The notes beneath the pieces were generated by a model. It made no database searches and had not been told where the DNA came from. It worked only from the letters and a program-made list of their open reading frames with translations. Of a stretch of 64,000 nt of DNA, positions 23,865-32,632 are shown piece after piece. The translations under genes were made by a program, and so were the position numbers. Source of the DNA: Planctomycetota bacterium (GTDB lineage Bacteria > Planctomycetota > Phycisphaerae > Phycisphaerales > UBA1924); the NCBI GenBank assembly GCA_963204725.1, contig CAUJHH010000072.1:81655-145654 (forward strand), read 5' to 3'. Within the stretch, counting starts at the first letter, position 1; every line of letters begins with the position of its first letter.

Positions 23865-26813
23865 ATGCTTTCTCGTCGCATCGTCGTTTCCCTGAGTATG
23901 AGCTTGTCTTTGGTCGCGGGCACCACGTTTGGACAGGGGCCGCGGGAGGGGCAGCCGGACCGGCCGAGTGTGGCGCGGCAGGGGGGAGGGCAGCCGGGTG
24001 AGGGGCGGGAGCGGATGCGTGATCGGCCGCTCCCGATGGATCCTTCGCTGGTGACGGGCGAACTCGAGAACGGCCTTCGGTACATCATCAAGCAGCATGC
24101 CGTGCCGCCGGGTCGTGCGGTGGTGTGGATCCACATGCACACCGGCTCACTGAACGAGACGGATCAGCAGCGCGGTATCGCTCACTATCTGGAGCACATG
24201 GCGTTCAACGGCTCGGCGAACTTTGCGCCGGGCTCCTTGGTGCCGTTCTTCCAGTCGCTGGGCATGACGTTCGGGCGCGATCAGAACGCGTTCACGAGCT
24301 TCGACCAGACGACGTACCAGCTCTCGCTTCCGGATGCGAAGCCGGAGACGCTGACGGAGGGGATGCGATTCTTCAGCGATGTGGTTGGGCGGCTGTCGCT
24401 GCTCCCGACGGAGATCGAGGAGGAGCGTCAGATCATCCAGGAGGAGCGTCGGCGCGGGCTCTCGGGACGCCAGCGGACTCAGTTCGAGATGCTCGAGAAG
24501 ATGGCGCCGGGTTCGCTCTTTGGAATGAGACTGCCGATCGGCACGGAGGAGACGATTGGTGCGGTCGCGGAGAAGGACTTCCACGACTACTACGGCAAGT
24601 GGTACGGCGCGTCGAACGCGACGGTGATGGTGGTCGCGGACACGGACCCGGAGATCGTGAAGAAGGTCATCGAACAGAACTTCGGCGCGCTGCCGCGCAC
24701 GGAGCCCGCGGAACGACAGGATGTCGGCGTCCGCGCTTATGACAAGAGCTTTGCGATTGTTGTCCATGATCCGGAGGTCCGCACCGAGACGGTGCAGATC
24801 ATGCGGATTGAAGCGGCCCGGCCTCCGGCGACGACGATCCGGGGCTATCGCGACGATCTGGTCGACTCGCTCGGTCAATTCGCGATGAACCGGCGCCTCG
24901 CTGACAAGGTCGCCAAGGGCGGCACAAGCTACTTGAACGCCTCGGTGAGCGCGGGCACGGACTCGAATGCGATCTATTCCGCCGAGATCAGCGGGCGGGC
25001 TCAGCCGGGGAAATGGAAGGAAGCGATGGATGAGATCGCGCTCGAGCTCCAGCGTGCGCGCACCTTTGGGTTCTCGGCGCGCGAGATCGAGGATGCCCGC
25101 AAGGAGATCATGTCCGGCGCGGAGCGAGCTGTCGAGACGGAAGCGACGCGACCGGCTCAGTTCGTGATCTCTCGGCTGAACTCGACTATCGCCTCCGGCG
25201 AGACGCCGATGTCGGCGAAGCAGAACCTCGACATTCTCAGCATGTTGTTGCCGACTGTGACCGACGCCGAGGTCTCCTCGCGATTCAACAAGGAGTTTGA
25301 CACAACGGCCGTCTCGTTCGGCGCGATTCTTCCGTCGGGCCCCGACGTTCCGACCGAGGCGCAGCTCCTGGAGATCGGGCTGAGGGCGCTCGCGGCGGTG
25401 CCGACGCCGGAGGTTGAGAGCGAGGCAGCGGTCGCGCTGATGACCGAGCTCCCCGCGCCGGGCGGCGTCGCCGAGGGAGCGATGCACGATGCGAGCCAGG
25501 TCTGGTCGGGGTGGCTGACCAATGGCACGCGGGTGCACTTCCGTCGGATGACCGAGCGTGAGAATCAGGTCTCGATCAGCATCGACCTCATCGGCGGCGA
25601 GTTGCTGGAGACCGCGCAGAATCGGGGCATCACATCGGCGGCGACGCTCGCTTGGTCGCGACCCGCGACCGCGAATCTGACGTCCAGCGACATCCGGTCG
25701 CTGATGACCGGCAAGAAGGTCAATGTTCGAGGTGGCGGTTTCGGCGGCGGGCGCGGCGGTCGTGGTGGGGGAGGCGGCAGCACCGATTCCGTCTCGCTCA
25801 GCATCTCCGGCAGCCCGGAGGAACTCGAACCGGGGTTCCAGCTTGCCTATCTCTTGCTTACGGAGCCGCGGATCGAGCAGGCCACGTTTGATCAGTTCAA
25901 GACGTCGTACCGCGAGGGGATTCTGGAGTCCATGACGAATCCGCTGTCGTACGGCTCGCGTGTCGCGTCGGCGGCGATCTATCCGGCGGATATCGCCCGG
26001 GTCCAGCCGCTGACCGTTGAGCAGATCGATCGGCTCACGCGCGACGAGGCGCAGGTGTGGCTGGACGCGCTGGTCAAGGGGTCGCCGATCGAGGTTTCGA
26101 TTGTGGGTGATATCGATCGGGAGAAGGCGATGGATCTGGTGGCGCGGTACATCGGGGCGCTGCCGAGCCGCGAGCGAGTGAGCCCGAGGGTCTTTGCGTC
26201 GGAGCGGAAGCTCTCTCGGCCGGTCGGGCCGCGCATCATCACGGAGGTCATCAAGACGCCGACTGAGCAGGCGTTCGTGATGTCGGGGTTCTATGGGGCG
26301 GACCAGCTCGATCGGGACGACGCTCGCGCGATGGCGCTGGCGTCGCGGATTCTCTCGACGCGCATGGTGACGGAAGTCCGGGAGAAGGAGCAGCTCGTCT
26401 ATAGCATCGGGGCGGCGTCGCGGGCTGGGACGACCTATCCCGGTTTCGGCACGTTCTCGGCGGCGGCTCCGACGGAACCAGCGAAGGCGGATGCGCTGGT
26501 TGCCAAGCTCGGGTCGATGTACGAGGCGTTTGCGAAGGATGGGCCGAGCGAGGAAGAGCTCGATGTGGCACACAAGCAGATGGCCAACACGTTCGAGCAG
26601 GACCTCCAGGAGCCGGCGTACTGGTCGCGGCGCATCGGGCAGATGACCTTCCGGGGTGAGACACTCGACGAGATTGTCTCAGACCCCGATGCGTACCAGC
26701 ACGTGGATGCCCAGACGATCCGCACGACGTTCGCGAAGTACTACAAGCCGGAGAACATCGTGACCGTTGTGGTGAAGCCGGAGTCCGCGGCGGGTGGCGG
26801 CGGTGCGAACTGA
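23865..26813 (+). CDS. Exported M16 family zinc metallopeptidase
   Basis: Secreted or periplasmic peptidase, 982 aa. A signal peptide (RIVVSLSMSLSLVAGTTFGQ) is followed by a Gly/Arg/Pro-rich linker to about residue 55. The inverted zinc motif HxxEH is at H107-E110-H111 (AHYLEHMAFNG), and a glutamate-rich helix (EIEEERQIIQEERRRG) supplies the third ligand. A second M16 domain occupies the C-terminal half (QAFVMSGFYGADQLDRDDAR, then RILSTRMVTEVREKEQLVYS) and lacks the HxxEH motif, as expected for the inactive half. An unusual Gly-rich stretch (GGGFGGGRGGRGGGGG) at about residues 623-640 lies in the middle of the second half. The start 23865 has GGAGG 8 bases upstream. It resembles PqqL-like peptidases. 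Confidence 0.94.
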   Translation: MLSRRIVVSLSMSLSLVAGTTFGQGPREGQPDRPSVARQGGGQPGEGRERMRDRPLPMDPSLVTGELENGLRYIIKQHAVPPGRAVVWIHMHTGSLNETDQQRGIAHYLEHMAFNGSANFAPGSLVPFFQSLGMTFGRDQNAFTSFDQTTYQLSLPDAKPETLTEGMRFFSDVVGRLSLLPTEIEEERQIIQEERRRGLSGRQRTQFEMLEKMAPGSLFGMRLPIGTEETIGAVAEKDFHDYYGKWYGASNATVMVVADTDPEIVKKVIEQNFGALPRTEPAERQDVGVRAYDKSFAIVVHDPEVRTETVQIMRIEAARPPATTIRGYRDDLVDSLGQFAMNRRLADKVAKGGTSYLNASVSAGTDSNAIYSAEISGRAQPGKWKEAMDEIALELQRARTFGFSAREIEDARKEIMSGAERAVETEATRPAQFVISRLNSTIASGETPMSAKQNLDILSMLLPTVTDAEVSSRFNKEFDTTAVSFGAILPSGPDVPTEAQLLEIGLRALAAVPTPEVESEAAVALMTELPAPGGVAEGAMHDASQVWSGWLTNGTRVHFRRMTERENQVSISIDLIGGELLETAQNRGITSAATLAWSRPATANLTSSDIRSLMTGKKVNVRGGGFGGGRGGRGGGGGSTDSVSLSISGSPEELEPGFQLAYLLLTEPRIEQATFDQFKTSYREGILESMTNPLSYGSRVASAAIYPADIARVQPLTVEQIDRLTRDEAQVWLDALVKGSPIEVSIVGDIDREKAMDLVARYIGALPSRERVSPRVFASERKLSRPVGPRIITEVIKTPTEQAFVMSGFYGADQLDRDDARAMALASRILSTRMVTEVREKEQLVYSIGAASRAGTTYPGFGTFSAAAPTEPAKADALVAKLGSMYEAFAKDGPSEEELDVAHKQMANTFEQDLQEPAYWSRRIGQMTFRGETLDEIVSDPDAYQHVDAQTIRTTFAKYYKPENIVTVVVKPESAAGGGGAN

Positions 26814-26863
26814 AATCCGACGTCTTGCATCTCCAATCAGTTCGCACAGGAGGTCTCTCGCAC

Positions 26864-27403
26864 ATGAATCGAAAGTCAATTGCCTTCGCGTCGATCATCG
26901 GTGCTGCGGGGCTCATCGCGGTTTCGAGTGTCATCGCGCAACCGGCGGGCCAGCCGGAACCCGCGACTGCGGCGCAGCCCGCGCGAGCGCCCGGCGCCGG
27001 TGCCGGAGGATTCGCGACGCTGCTCACGCAGGGGCTTATGTCCGTTGATGGGTGCCTGGGTGTTGAAGCGGCGCAGACGCAGAGCGGGAAGAACGTGATC
27101 ATCGCGTGGTTCCGCGACGCGAAAGCAGCGCGCGAGTGGTACAACCACCCCGTGCATCGGCGCATGGTGGGCATGGTCGGCGCGGATCCCGGCGCAAGCA
27201 AGCCACTCGAGCATGTCGCCGATGACACGCCGGTGATGGTGATGGCGACGATCACGCCCTCGGACAAGCCCGGCGTGGAGGGGTTCCCGATGCCGATCTC
27301 TCAGATCTCGATCGAGCTGTATACATCACTGCCGGGAGGCGCCGCCATCAACGGGCGGCTCGCGCCGGAGGCGTTCCCGGTTGAGCACATGGACACATAC
27401 TGA
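26864..27403 (+). CDS. Exported ABM-like (dimeric alpha-beta barrel) protein
   Basis: Secreted protein, 179 aa, with a signal peptide (SIAFASIIGAAGLIAVSSVI) and an Ala/Pro/Gln-rich linker. The mature part resembles the antibiotic-biosynthesis-monooxygenase-type ferredoxin fold: GCLGVEAAQTQSGKNVIIAW, FRDAKAAREWYNHPVHRRMV, then strand regions. No catalytic motif is evident, so no reaction is proposed. AGGAGG lies about 10 bases before the ATG at 26864. The stop overlaps the start of the next gene (TGATG), so the two are translationally coupled. Confidence 0.75.
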   Translation: MNRKSIAFASIIGAAGLIAVSSVIAQPAGQPEPATAAQPARAPGAGAGGFATLLTQGLMSVDGCLGVEAAQTQSGKNVIIAWFRDAKAAREWYNHPVHRRMVGMVGADPGASKPLEHVADDTPVMVMATITPSDKPGVEGFPMPISQISIELYTSLPGGAAINGRLAPEAFPVEHMDTY

Positions 27404-27912
27404 TGATGGCTGAGAGTCCTCGCACGCCAACCACAGCGACCGCGAGCCATTGGCCTGTCCAGTGGCTCGGTCGCTTTCGCGGTTCATCGAGGCTCCACAT
27501 GGAGCCGCCGCCCGCCCCCAGCTTTCTCTCGGACTCCACGCTGCGGGCCGTCCCCGTGGCGGGGGGCAGGTTCTTGCAGTTGGCATACACATGGAGCCAC
27601 GAGGGACGGGACCATGAGGGGGTCATGCTCCTGGTGCCGGAGCTCAAGAAGGGCGTCGCGAGCGGCGCGTGGAGCGGGGCGTGGGTTGATTCGTGGCATC
27701 AATCGAATGAGCCGCTGGCACTCAGGGGGACGCTTGATGCGAGCGGCCTGCTCTCGGTCGGAGGGACCTTTCCCGCGCCGCCTGACCCAGACTGGGGCTG
27801 GCGGATCACGGTTGAGTCCCCGGGTCCGGACATCTTGCACCTGACTATGTATGTGGCGACCCCGGCGGGTGAGGAATCGCTCGCTGTCAAGGGCGAGTAC
27901 ACGCGCGAGTAG
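27403..27912 (+). CDS. DUF1579-like small protein
   Basis: Cytoplasmic protein, 169 aa, resembling DUF1579: an N-terminal HWPVQWLGRFRGSS, then TLRAVPVAGGRFLQLAYTWS, GVMLLVPELKKG and WVDSWHQSNEPLALRG, ending in VKGEYTRE. Family function is unknown; the fold is probably a lipocalin-like beta-barrel. It begins in the TGATG overlap with the ABM-like gene. A second ATG at 27406 is possible. Confidence 0.7.
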   Translation: MMAESPRTPTTATASHWPVQWLGRFRGSSRLHMEPPPAPSFLSDSTLRAVPVAGGRFLQLAYTWSHEGRDHEGVMLLVPELKKGVASGAWSGAWVDSWHQSNEPLALRGTLDASGLLSVGGTFPAPPDPDWGWRITVESPGPDILHLTMYVATPAGEESLAVKGEYTRE

Positions 27913-27933
27913 GTGACGCAGGACGTGCTCCGA

Positions 27934-28194
27934 TCACTTCGGGCGTTTGCGCGGCGGGGCCGCTTCGAATTGGCAGGTGAAGACCTCTTCGAGCGGCTTG
28001 CCGAAGACGCGGGCGATTCTGAAGGCGACCTCGAGTGAGGGCGAGTACTTCTCGCCCTCGATCGCGTTCAGGGTCTGGCGGCTCACGCCGATCCGGTTGG
28101 CGAGATCCTGCTGGGTCATCTCGCTTGCGGCGAAGCGGAGCGAGCGGATGTGATTGCGCACGGTTGCGCGGAGGGGGTCGCTTCCCTTCGTCAT
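27934..28194 (-). CDS. XRE family HTH transcriptional regulator
   Basis: DNA-binding protein, 86 aa, Cro/CI type: RSLRFAASEMTQQDLANRIG and VSRQTLNAIEGEKYSPSLEV form the helix-turn-helix, followed by AFRIARVFGKPLEEVFTC. It belongs to the small YgzD-like class usually paired with a membrane protein. The start at 28194 is 2 bases after the stop of the upstream membrane gene, so the two are one operon transcribed from the promoter at 28677-28704. Repeats at that promoter suggest autoregulation. The basic tail (PPRKRPK) extends the family core. Confidence 0.93.
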   Translation of the reverse strand: MTKGSDPLRATVRNHIRSLRFAASEMTQQDLANRIGVSRQTLNAIEGEKYSPSLEVAFRIARVFGKPLEEVFTCQFEAAPPRKRPK

Positions 28195-28196
28195 GG

Positions 28197-28616
28197 TCAA
28201 ACCCCCCGCCGGTAGTAGACGATCTGGAGCACGAGCTTGAGGGCTTCGCTCGCGAAGAGCGAAGCGAGGAGCACGTGCGAGATCCAGACGGGCTCGAACT
28301 CGAAGAGCAGGCCCGTGATGGCGGCGAAGACGCCCGTGGCAAGCAGCCAGGACGAGTTGCTCTCGGCTCGCCAACCGATCAGTCGATCCCGTTCGTCGCG
28401 AGGCTCGGGCTTGCCGATGACAGCAGCGGCGATGTGGCCGACGATCTGAACGACCACGAGAAGCACGATTGCGACCGCGAAGAGGGACACATAGGGCGCC
28501 ATCTCCGTGACGCCGTTGGCGAGCATCACACCCGAGATGCCGAAGTAGCCCGCGAAGACGACGACGAGCCCGATCAGCTGCACCCAGACACTCTTCTCTT
28601 CGAATGATGGCAACAC
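28197..28616 (-). CDS. Four-helix membrane protein paired with the XRE regulator
   Basis: Integral membrane protein, 139 aa, with hydrophobic segments at about 13-32, 40-62, 90-108 and 112-132 (VWVQLIGLVVVFAGYFGISG; SLFAVAIVLLVVVQIVGHIA; WLLATGVFAAITGLLFEFEP; HVLLASLFASEALKLVLQI). A cytoplasmic loop holds KPEPRDERDRLIGWRAES. This resembles proteins commonly adjacent to small XRE regulators (DUF2178-like); their function is unknown. The start is GTG at 28616, supported by AGGAG 7 bases upstream. It is the first gene of the module. Confidence 0.85.
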   Translation of the reverse strand: MLPSFEEKSVWVQLIGLVVVFAGYFGISGVMLANGVTEMAPYVSLFAVAIVLLVVVQIVGHIAAAVIGKPEPRDERDRLIGWRAESNSSWLLATGVFAAITGLLFEFEPVWISHVLLASLFASEALKLVLQIVYYRRGV

Positions 28617-28670
28617 GCGGTATCTCCTGAATTCCGACGGCGATCGAACGAGTCAAGCGAAGCAGACATG

Positions 28671-28716
28671 GTGTCAAGTATACACGACATCGACGCCGTG
28701 TCAAGAAAAGTTGACA
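28671..28716 (-). promoter_or_regulatory. Sigma-70-type promoter with operator-like repeats for the XRE module
   Basis: On the minus strand TTGACA (28704-28699) and TATACT (28682-28677) are separated by 16 bases, close to the vegetative consensus. The plus-strand sequence TGTCAAGAAAAGTTGACA (28699-28716) is an inverted repeat over the -35 box, and GTGTCAAG recurs at 28671-28678 next to the -10 box. The repeats are likely operators for the XRE protein. The transcript start would be about 28670, giving a leader of about 55 bases. Confidence 0.75.
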
Positions 28717-28724
28717 TCTGCGAG

Positions 28725-28754
28725 AAAAAAAGGGACGGGCCTCATGGCCCGCCC
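28725..28754 (-). terminator. Terminator of the DEAD-box helicase
   Basis: A stem of about 9-10 bp (28732-28741 with 28746-28754) and a 4-base loop are followed on the minus strand by CTTTTTTTCTC. It lies 38 bases past the helicase stop and directly upstream of the XRE promoter. Confidence 0.85.
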
Positions 28755-28791
28755 TTCGATCGGCGTTCTTCGGATGTCGCAGGGCTCTCGC

Positions 28792-30807
28792 TCAGGTCGC
28801 TGGGGGCGCGGATTCCGGCGCGGGAGGTGGAGGCGGGGGTGCCGCATCCAGCTTGGCGGAGCGGCTGGTACGGACCTTGCCGAACATGCGCTTGGCGGGG
28901 AGCTGTGTGGGCACGATGCCGCCGGGGAACTTCTCGGCCATGCGTTGCTGATCGACGGCCTGGACCTGTGTCTTGGCGGCGGCGGCCGGGGGTGGCGCGG
29001 GCGTCGCGTATCGATTGAACTTCTGCGAGCGCATCTGCTTGAGCTGTGCGTCCTGCTCGCGTTGCTGGCGGAAGCCGTCCGGAACGGGTCCCGGCTCGAA
29101 GTCGGGATAGTCGAGCTTGGGGATCTCGGTGTTGATCAGATGTTCGATCTGGGTGAGCAACTCGCCCTGCTCGGGCGTCACGAGGGACCACGCGACGCCG
29201 CGGTTCCCTGCGCGGGCTGTGCGGCCGATGCGGTGGACGTAGATATCGGGGTCTTCGGGCAGGTCGTAGTTGATGACGTGCGAGATGCCCTCGACGTCGA
29301 TGCCACGTGAGGCGAGGTCGGAGGCGATGAGCACCTCGAGCTTGCCGCTCTTGAGCTGCTCCATGACGGCGTTGCGTTTGCTTTGCGGCAGGTCGCCGTG
29401 GATGGCGTGGGCCTCGATGTTCTTTCGAGCGAGGTAGACCACCAGTTCGTCGCAGGACCGCTTGAGGCGGCAGAAGACGACGGTGAGCGCTGGTTCCTCG
29501 TGCGTGAGCAGGTGGGCGAGGAGTCGCTTCTTGTCCCAGGGCTGGACGCTGAGGTAGTGCTGGTCAACGAGGGAGACGGTGAGCGACCCGGAGGACGTGA
29601 CGATCTTCTCGGGATCGCGCATGTGCCGGCGGGCCAGATCCTCGATCTCCTTCGAGATTGTCGCCGACACGAACATGGTCTGCCTCTCGGCGGGGCACAT
29701 CTTCAGGATCTTGCGGATGTCGTCGCGGAAGCCGATGTCGAACATCCGGTCGACCTCGTCGAGCACGGCGAATCGGATGTTGTCAAGGCGCAGGTGGCCC
29801 CGCTCGATCATGTCGAGGACGCGGCCTGGCGTCCCGACGATGATCTCGGGGTTCTTCGCGAGGCGTGCGGCCTGCTGGCGGATGGGCTTGCCGCCGTAGA
29901 CCGTGACGGCGTTCAGACCGGTGTAACGACCGAAGTTGGCGAGGTCGTTGTGGATCTGGACCGCAAGTTCGCGAGTCGGGCCGAGGATCAGCGCCTGGAA
30001 GGCCTCGCCGGGCCTGCACATGTTGAGGAGTGGGAGACCGAACGCGGCGGTCTTGCCCGTGCCGGTCTTGGCCTGTCCCAGGACATCCTTGCCCGCGAGC
30101 GCGACTGGGACGAGCTGGGCCTGGATGCGCGTCGGATGGCGGAATCCCATGGCGCGGATAGCGCGCTTGATGGGTTCGGTGAGACCGAGCTGCTCGAAGG
30201 TCATGTCGGTGTCGAAGATTTCCGGCGAGAGCGGCTTGTGCTCCGGCGCGATCGGATCGGGCGCATCGAGATCGGGGTCGTGGTCGAGTCTGGCGGCTTC
30301 GGGCACCATGCCGCCGAGAGAGATGTCCTCGTTCGAGGCGGTGATGGGGCGATCGTCGTCGTAGGAATCGCCGCCATAGCCGCCGCCACCTCTGCGGCCA
30401 CCTCGGCCTCTGCCTCCGCCACCGCCACCACGGCTGCCACGACCACCTCCGCCGTGTCCGCTGTCGCGGCTTGGGCCTCGGTTATCGCTGCGCCCTTCGG
30501 AGGGTCTGGGGCTCGAAGAAGCGTTTGGCGCCGGCGCGGAAACTGCGGGCGCGCCTGATTCGGTTGGGGAGCCGCCCTGAGATTCGCCGGAAGAGGAAGC
30601 GGAACTGCCGCCACGGCGGCCTCGCCGCCTACGGCGTTTCTTGGGTGGGCCGCCATCGGGCCCGCTGCTTCCTGCGGCGTCGGAGCCGTCCCCGGGATTC
30701 CCGCCCCCCGAGCCGCTGCTGCCGCCTCCTTCTCCCTCGGATGGCGAGAAGTACGGGTTGAATGTGGAGTCAGAGGACGATCCGGAGGACATATCAGCGT
30801 CAGGCAT
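28792..30807 (-). CDS. DEAD-box RNA helicase with Gly/Arg-rich N-terminal domain
   Basis: ATP-dependent RNA helicase, 671 aa. The first about 200 residues are low complexity, with Ser/Gly/Pro-rich then RGG-like repeats (GRGSRGGGGGGRGRGGRRGG). The core has the Q motif (MTFEQLGLTEPIKRAIRAMG), motif I AKTGTGKT, PTRELA, GTPGR, motif II DEVD (VLDEVDRMFDIGFRDDIR), SAT and HRIGRTARAG. Motif II is DEVD rather than DEAD, a tolerated variant. The C-terminal part (KFNRYATPAPPPAAAAKTQV) is Pro/Ala-rich. In bacteria such RGG regions usually lie at the C-terminus, so the N-terminal position is unusual. The ATG at 30807 is preferred; 30792 is possible. It is a cold-shock or RNA-decay type helicase by family. 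Confidence 0.95.
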   Translation of the reverse strand: MPDADMSSGSSSDSTFNPYFSPSEGEGGGSSGSGGGNPGDGSDAAGSSGPDGGPPKKRRRRRGRRGGSSASSSGESQGGSPTESGAPAVSAPAPNASSSPRPSEGRSDNRGPSRDSGHGGGGRGSRGGGGGGRGRGGRRGGGGYGGDSYDDDRPITASNEDISLGGMVPEAARLDHDPDLDAPDPIAPEHKPLSPEIFDTDMTFEQLGLTEPIKRAIRAMGFRHPTRIQAQLVPVALAGKDVLGQAKTGTGKTAAFGLPLLNMCRPGEAFQALILGPTRELAVQIHNDLANFGRYTGLNAVTVYGGKPIRQQAARLAKNPEIIVGTPGRVLDMIERGHLRLDNIRFAVLDEVDRMFDIGFRDDIRKILKMCPAERQTMFVSATISKEIEDLARRHMRDPEKIVTSSGSLTVSLVDQHYLSVQPWDKKRLLAHLLTHEEPALTVVFCRLKRSCDELVVYLARKNIEAHAIHGDLPQSKRNAVMEQLKSGKLEVLIASDLASRGIDVEGISHVINYDLPEDPDIYVHRIGRTARAGNRGVAWSLVTPEQGELLTQIEHLINTEIPKLDYPDFEPGPVPDGFRQQREQDAQLKQMRSQKFNRYATPAPPPAAAAKTQVQAVDQQRMAEKFPGGIVPTQLPAKRMFGKVRTSRSAKLDAAPPPPPPAPESAPPAT

Positions 30808-30969
30808 GTGCGTGGAGTGCTCGCTAGAGGTTCGCCGGGCGCGCCCGAGCGGGCGTGCCTCATTCGGCGTCAACCACGGGCAACTCTCAGCCGCCCGCAT
30901 CCCCCAATCGTATGCCGAATCGCGGGATGGTGCCCGGTGGCGGTGTTCGCGTCGGCGTGGGTGCGAGCA

Positions 30970-31773
30970 CTAGGAAGTTTGCTCGGGTTGGCCGCTCGGG
31001 TCCTGATTCTGCTTCTCCAAGAGGATGACGTGCTTCATCAGGGTGCCTGCGGCGGCGGAGCCTGCGGCGGCGAGGCCCCGCCATCCGTCGCGCCACGCCG
31101 AGCGGAGGACGATCTGCTTGAAGAGGGCGCCGGTGGTGGAGATGACGAGTCGCAAGCCGCTGGTGCGTCGGCCCTCGCGGAGGAGACTCTCAGCGGAGAC
31201 ACGCGCGTGCCCAACCTGTTTGGAGAGGTGCTCGGCGATGGTGGACCAGGAGTCGTGGCGGAGGTCGCCGGAGAGGCGGGCGACGCGGGCACCGGTGATG
31301 AGCGAGAGTTTGTCGTGGGGGTCGAGCCCGCCCCACGCCGCGGCGCCCTTGCGGACGAGGCGGAGTCGCCACTCGGGCTGGTAGGTGTGGCTGAGGAAGC
31401 GGCCCGCGTAGAAGATCTTGCGATTGACCTCGTAGCCGCCGACGGATGTCTCGCCGGTTGCGCAGCCTCCGGCTGCGAGGACGCGCTCGATCTCCCGCGC
31501 CAGGTCCGGCTCCACACTCTCATCCGAATCCAGGCACAGCACCCACGCCTGTGTGCACTGCTCGAGCGCCATCTGCTTTGTCTTCACATGTCCGAGCCAC
31601 GTCGACCGGATCACCCGCGCCCCCGCCCGCTCCAGCATCGCGATCGTGTCATCGGTCGAGCCCGAATCGACGGCCACGATCTCCGCCGCGAGCCCCTTGA
31701 TGGAGTCCAGCGTCCGACCGATGGTCAGGGCGTTGTTCTTGCAGACGATGGCCACGGAGAGCGGGAGGGGCAT
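30970..31773 (-). CDS. Glycosyltransferase family 2 (WaaE/KdtX-like)
   Basis: Inverting sugar transferase, 267 aa. The nucleotide-sugar site is at the N-terminus (LSVAIVCKNNALTIGRTLDS, EIVAVDSGSTDDTIAMLERA) and WVLCLDSDESVEPDLAREIE holds the DxD-like DSDE metal motif. The centre (FYAGRFLSHTYQPEWRLRLV, DPHDKLSLITGARVARLSGD) matches lipopolysaccharide core transferases of the WaaE/KdtX group. A hydrophobic C-terminal helix is missing or weak. The frame continues upstream, but homology begins at 31773 (MPLPLSVAIVCKN). No ribosome binding site is evident. The 162-base gap between this gene and the helicase shows no gene. Confidence 0.9.
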   Translation of the reverse strand: MPLPLSVAIVCKNNALTIGRTLDSIKGLAAEIVAVDSGSTDDTIAMLERAGARVIRSTWLGHVKTKQMALEQCTQAWVLCLDSDESVEPDLAREIERVLAAGGCATGETSVGGYEVNRKIFYAGRFLSHTYQPEWRLRLVRKGAAAWGGLDPHDKLSLITGARVARLSGDLRHDSWSTIAEHLSKQVGHARVSAESLLREGRRTSGLRLVISTTGALFKQIVLRSAWRDGWRGLAAAGSAAAGTLMKHVILLEKQNQDPSGQPEQTS

Positions 31774-31817
31774 CGCCCAAAGTAAAGCACCTCGATCTCT
31801 AGACCACCACACTCCCC

Positions 31818-32603
31818 TCAGATTCGCTCCGGCCCAAGGACCGCACCCGCGAGCAACACCACGCGCGGGTCCAGCGAGCCGATCTCCGCGACAGACGCAT
31901 CCGTCGGCTGGAGCGCGAGTGAGATATACCCGACAAAGTCCCCATCCGGCCCGGTGACGTCCAGATCGAGTGATGTCATCCGATGCACCGGCTCCATTCG
32001 CCGCGTCAGCCACCCGAGAGATCGCCCATATCGTCCCGCCATCTCGAGCCATCCCACCGCCGTCTGGGCGCCGACTCGTTGCAACGCCCGTGATCGACGC
32101 TCCGTGATCTCTCCCAATGGATCGCCGTGCCGATCTTCAATCGATGCCCGCTTCGTCAATCCCATGGGGGATCGAACGACCACGCCGGCGACCAGATCAC
32201 CCTCCGGCCCCATGACCGCGAATTTGCGAGTTGCGCCCATGAGCGATCGTCGCTCACGGATGAACATGCTCGTCTCGGGGGTATTTGTCAGCAATGAGAA
32301 CGCGGTCGCGGGCCAGAGCCCGACGGTGGCAAACCCGCCACCGGCAAGTCCAACTCCCAACGTTGCCAAGGGCAGCCAGAGCGCGATGCCCCTTGCCCTT
32401 GCGAACGCCTGCACGCCGAAGTGCAGTGCCACAAGGGGTAGTGCCGCCAGCGCAAGCCCTATCCCAACGGCAAGCACGGCACGGACAACAAACGGCGCTC
32501 GAACCAGCACCCATTCCGCGCCCGAATCGTCCAGCACAACTGTCGATCCGTGTCGGATCTTGTGCGGCTGAATCGTGAATCGTCGTTTCGGGTGCTCGAC
32601 CAT
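31818..32603 (-). CDS. Membrane protein of unknown function
   Basis: I do not recognise this 261-aa protein. It starts with a positively charged region (MVEHPKRRFTIQPHKIRHGS), then has two hydrophobic segments at about 37-60 and 75-98 (VLAVGIGLALAALPLVALHF; LWLPLATLGVGLAGGGFATV). The C-terminal 150 residues contain two beta-rich repeats with a shared pattern (FAVMGPEGDLVAGVVVRSP and LDVTGPDGDFVGYISLAL), loosely resembling the LURP-one/scramblase fold; this is inference. AGAGGTG lies just before the ATG. It is divergent from dus, with only 29 bases between the starts. Confidence 0.75.
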   Translation of the reverse strand: MVEHPKRRFTIQPHKIRHGSTVVLDDSGAEWVLVRAPFVVRAVLAVGIGLALAALPLVALHFGVQAFARARGIALWLPLATLGVGLAGGGFATVGLWPATAFSLLTNTPETSMFIRERRSLMGATRKFAVMGPEGDLVAGVVVRSPMGLTKRASIEDRHGDPLGEITERRSRALQRVGAQTAVGWLEMAGRYGRSLGWLTRRMEPVHRMTSLDLDVTGPDGDFVGYISLALQPTDASVAEIGSLDPRVVLLAGAVLGPERI

Positions 32604-32632
32604 GGTCTCACCTCTTGAGAATAAGATACACC

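Noticed and set aside
24147..26573. 808-codon minus-strand open frame opposite the M16 peptidase
   Set aside because: Arg/Leu-rich composition typical of the reverse frame of GC-rich genes; the plus strand carries the HxxEH motif and a ribosome binding site.
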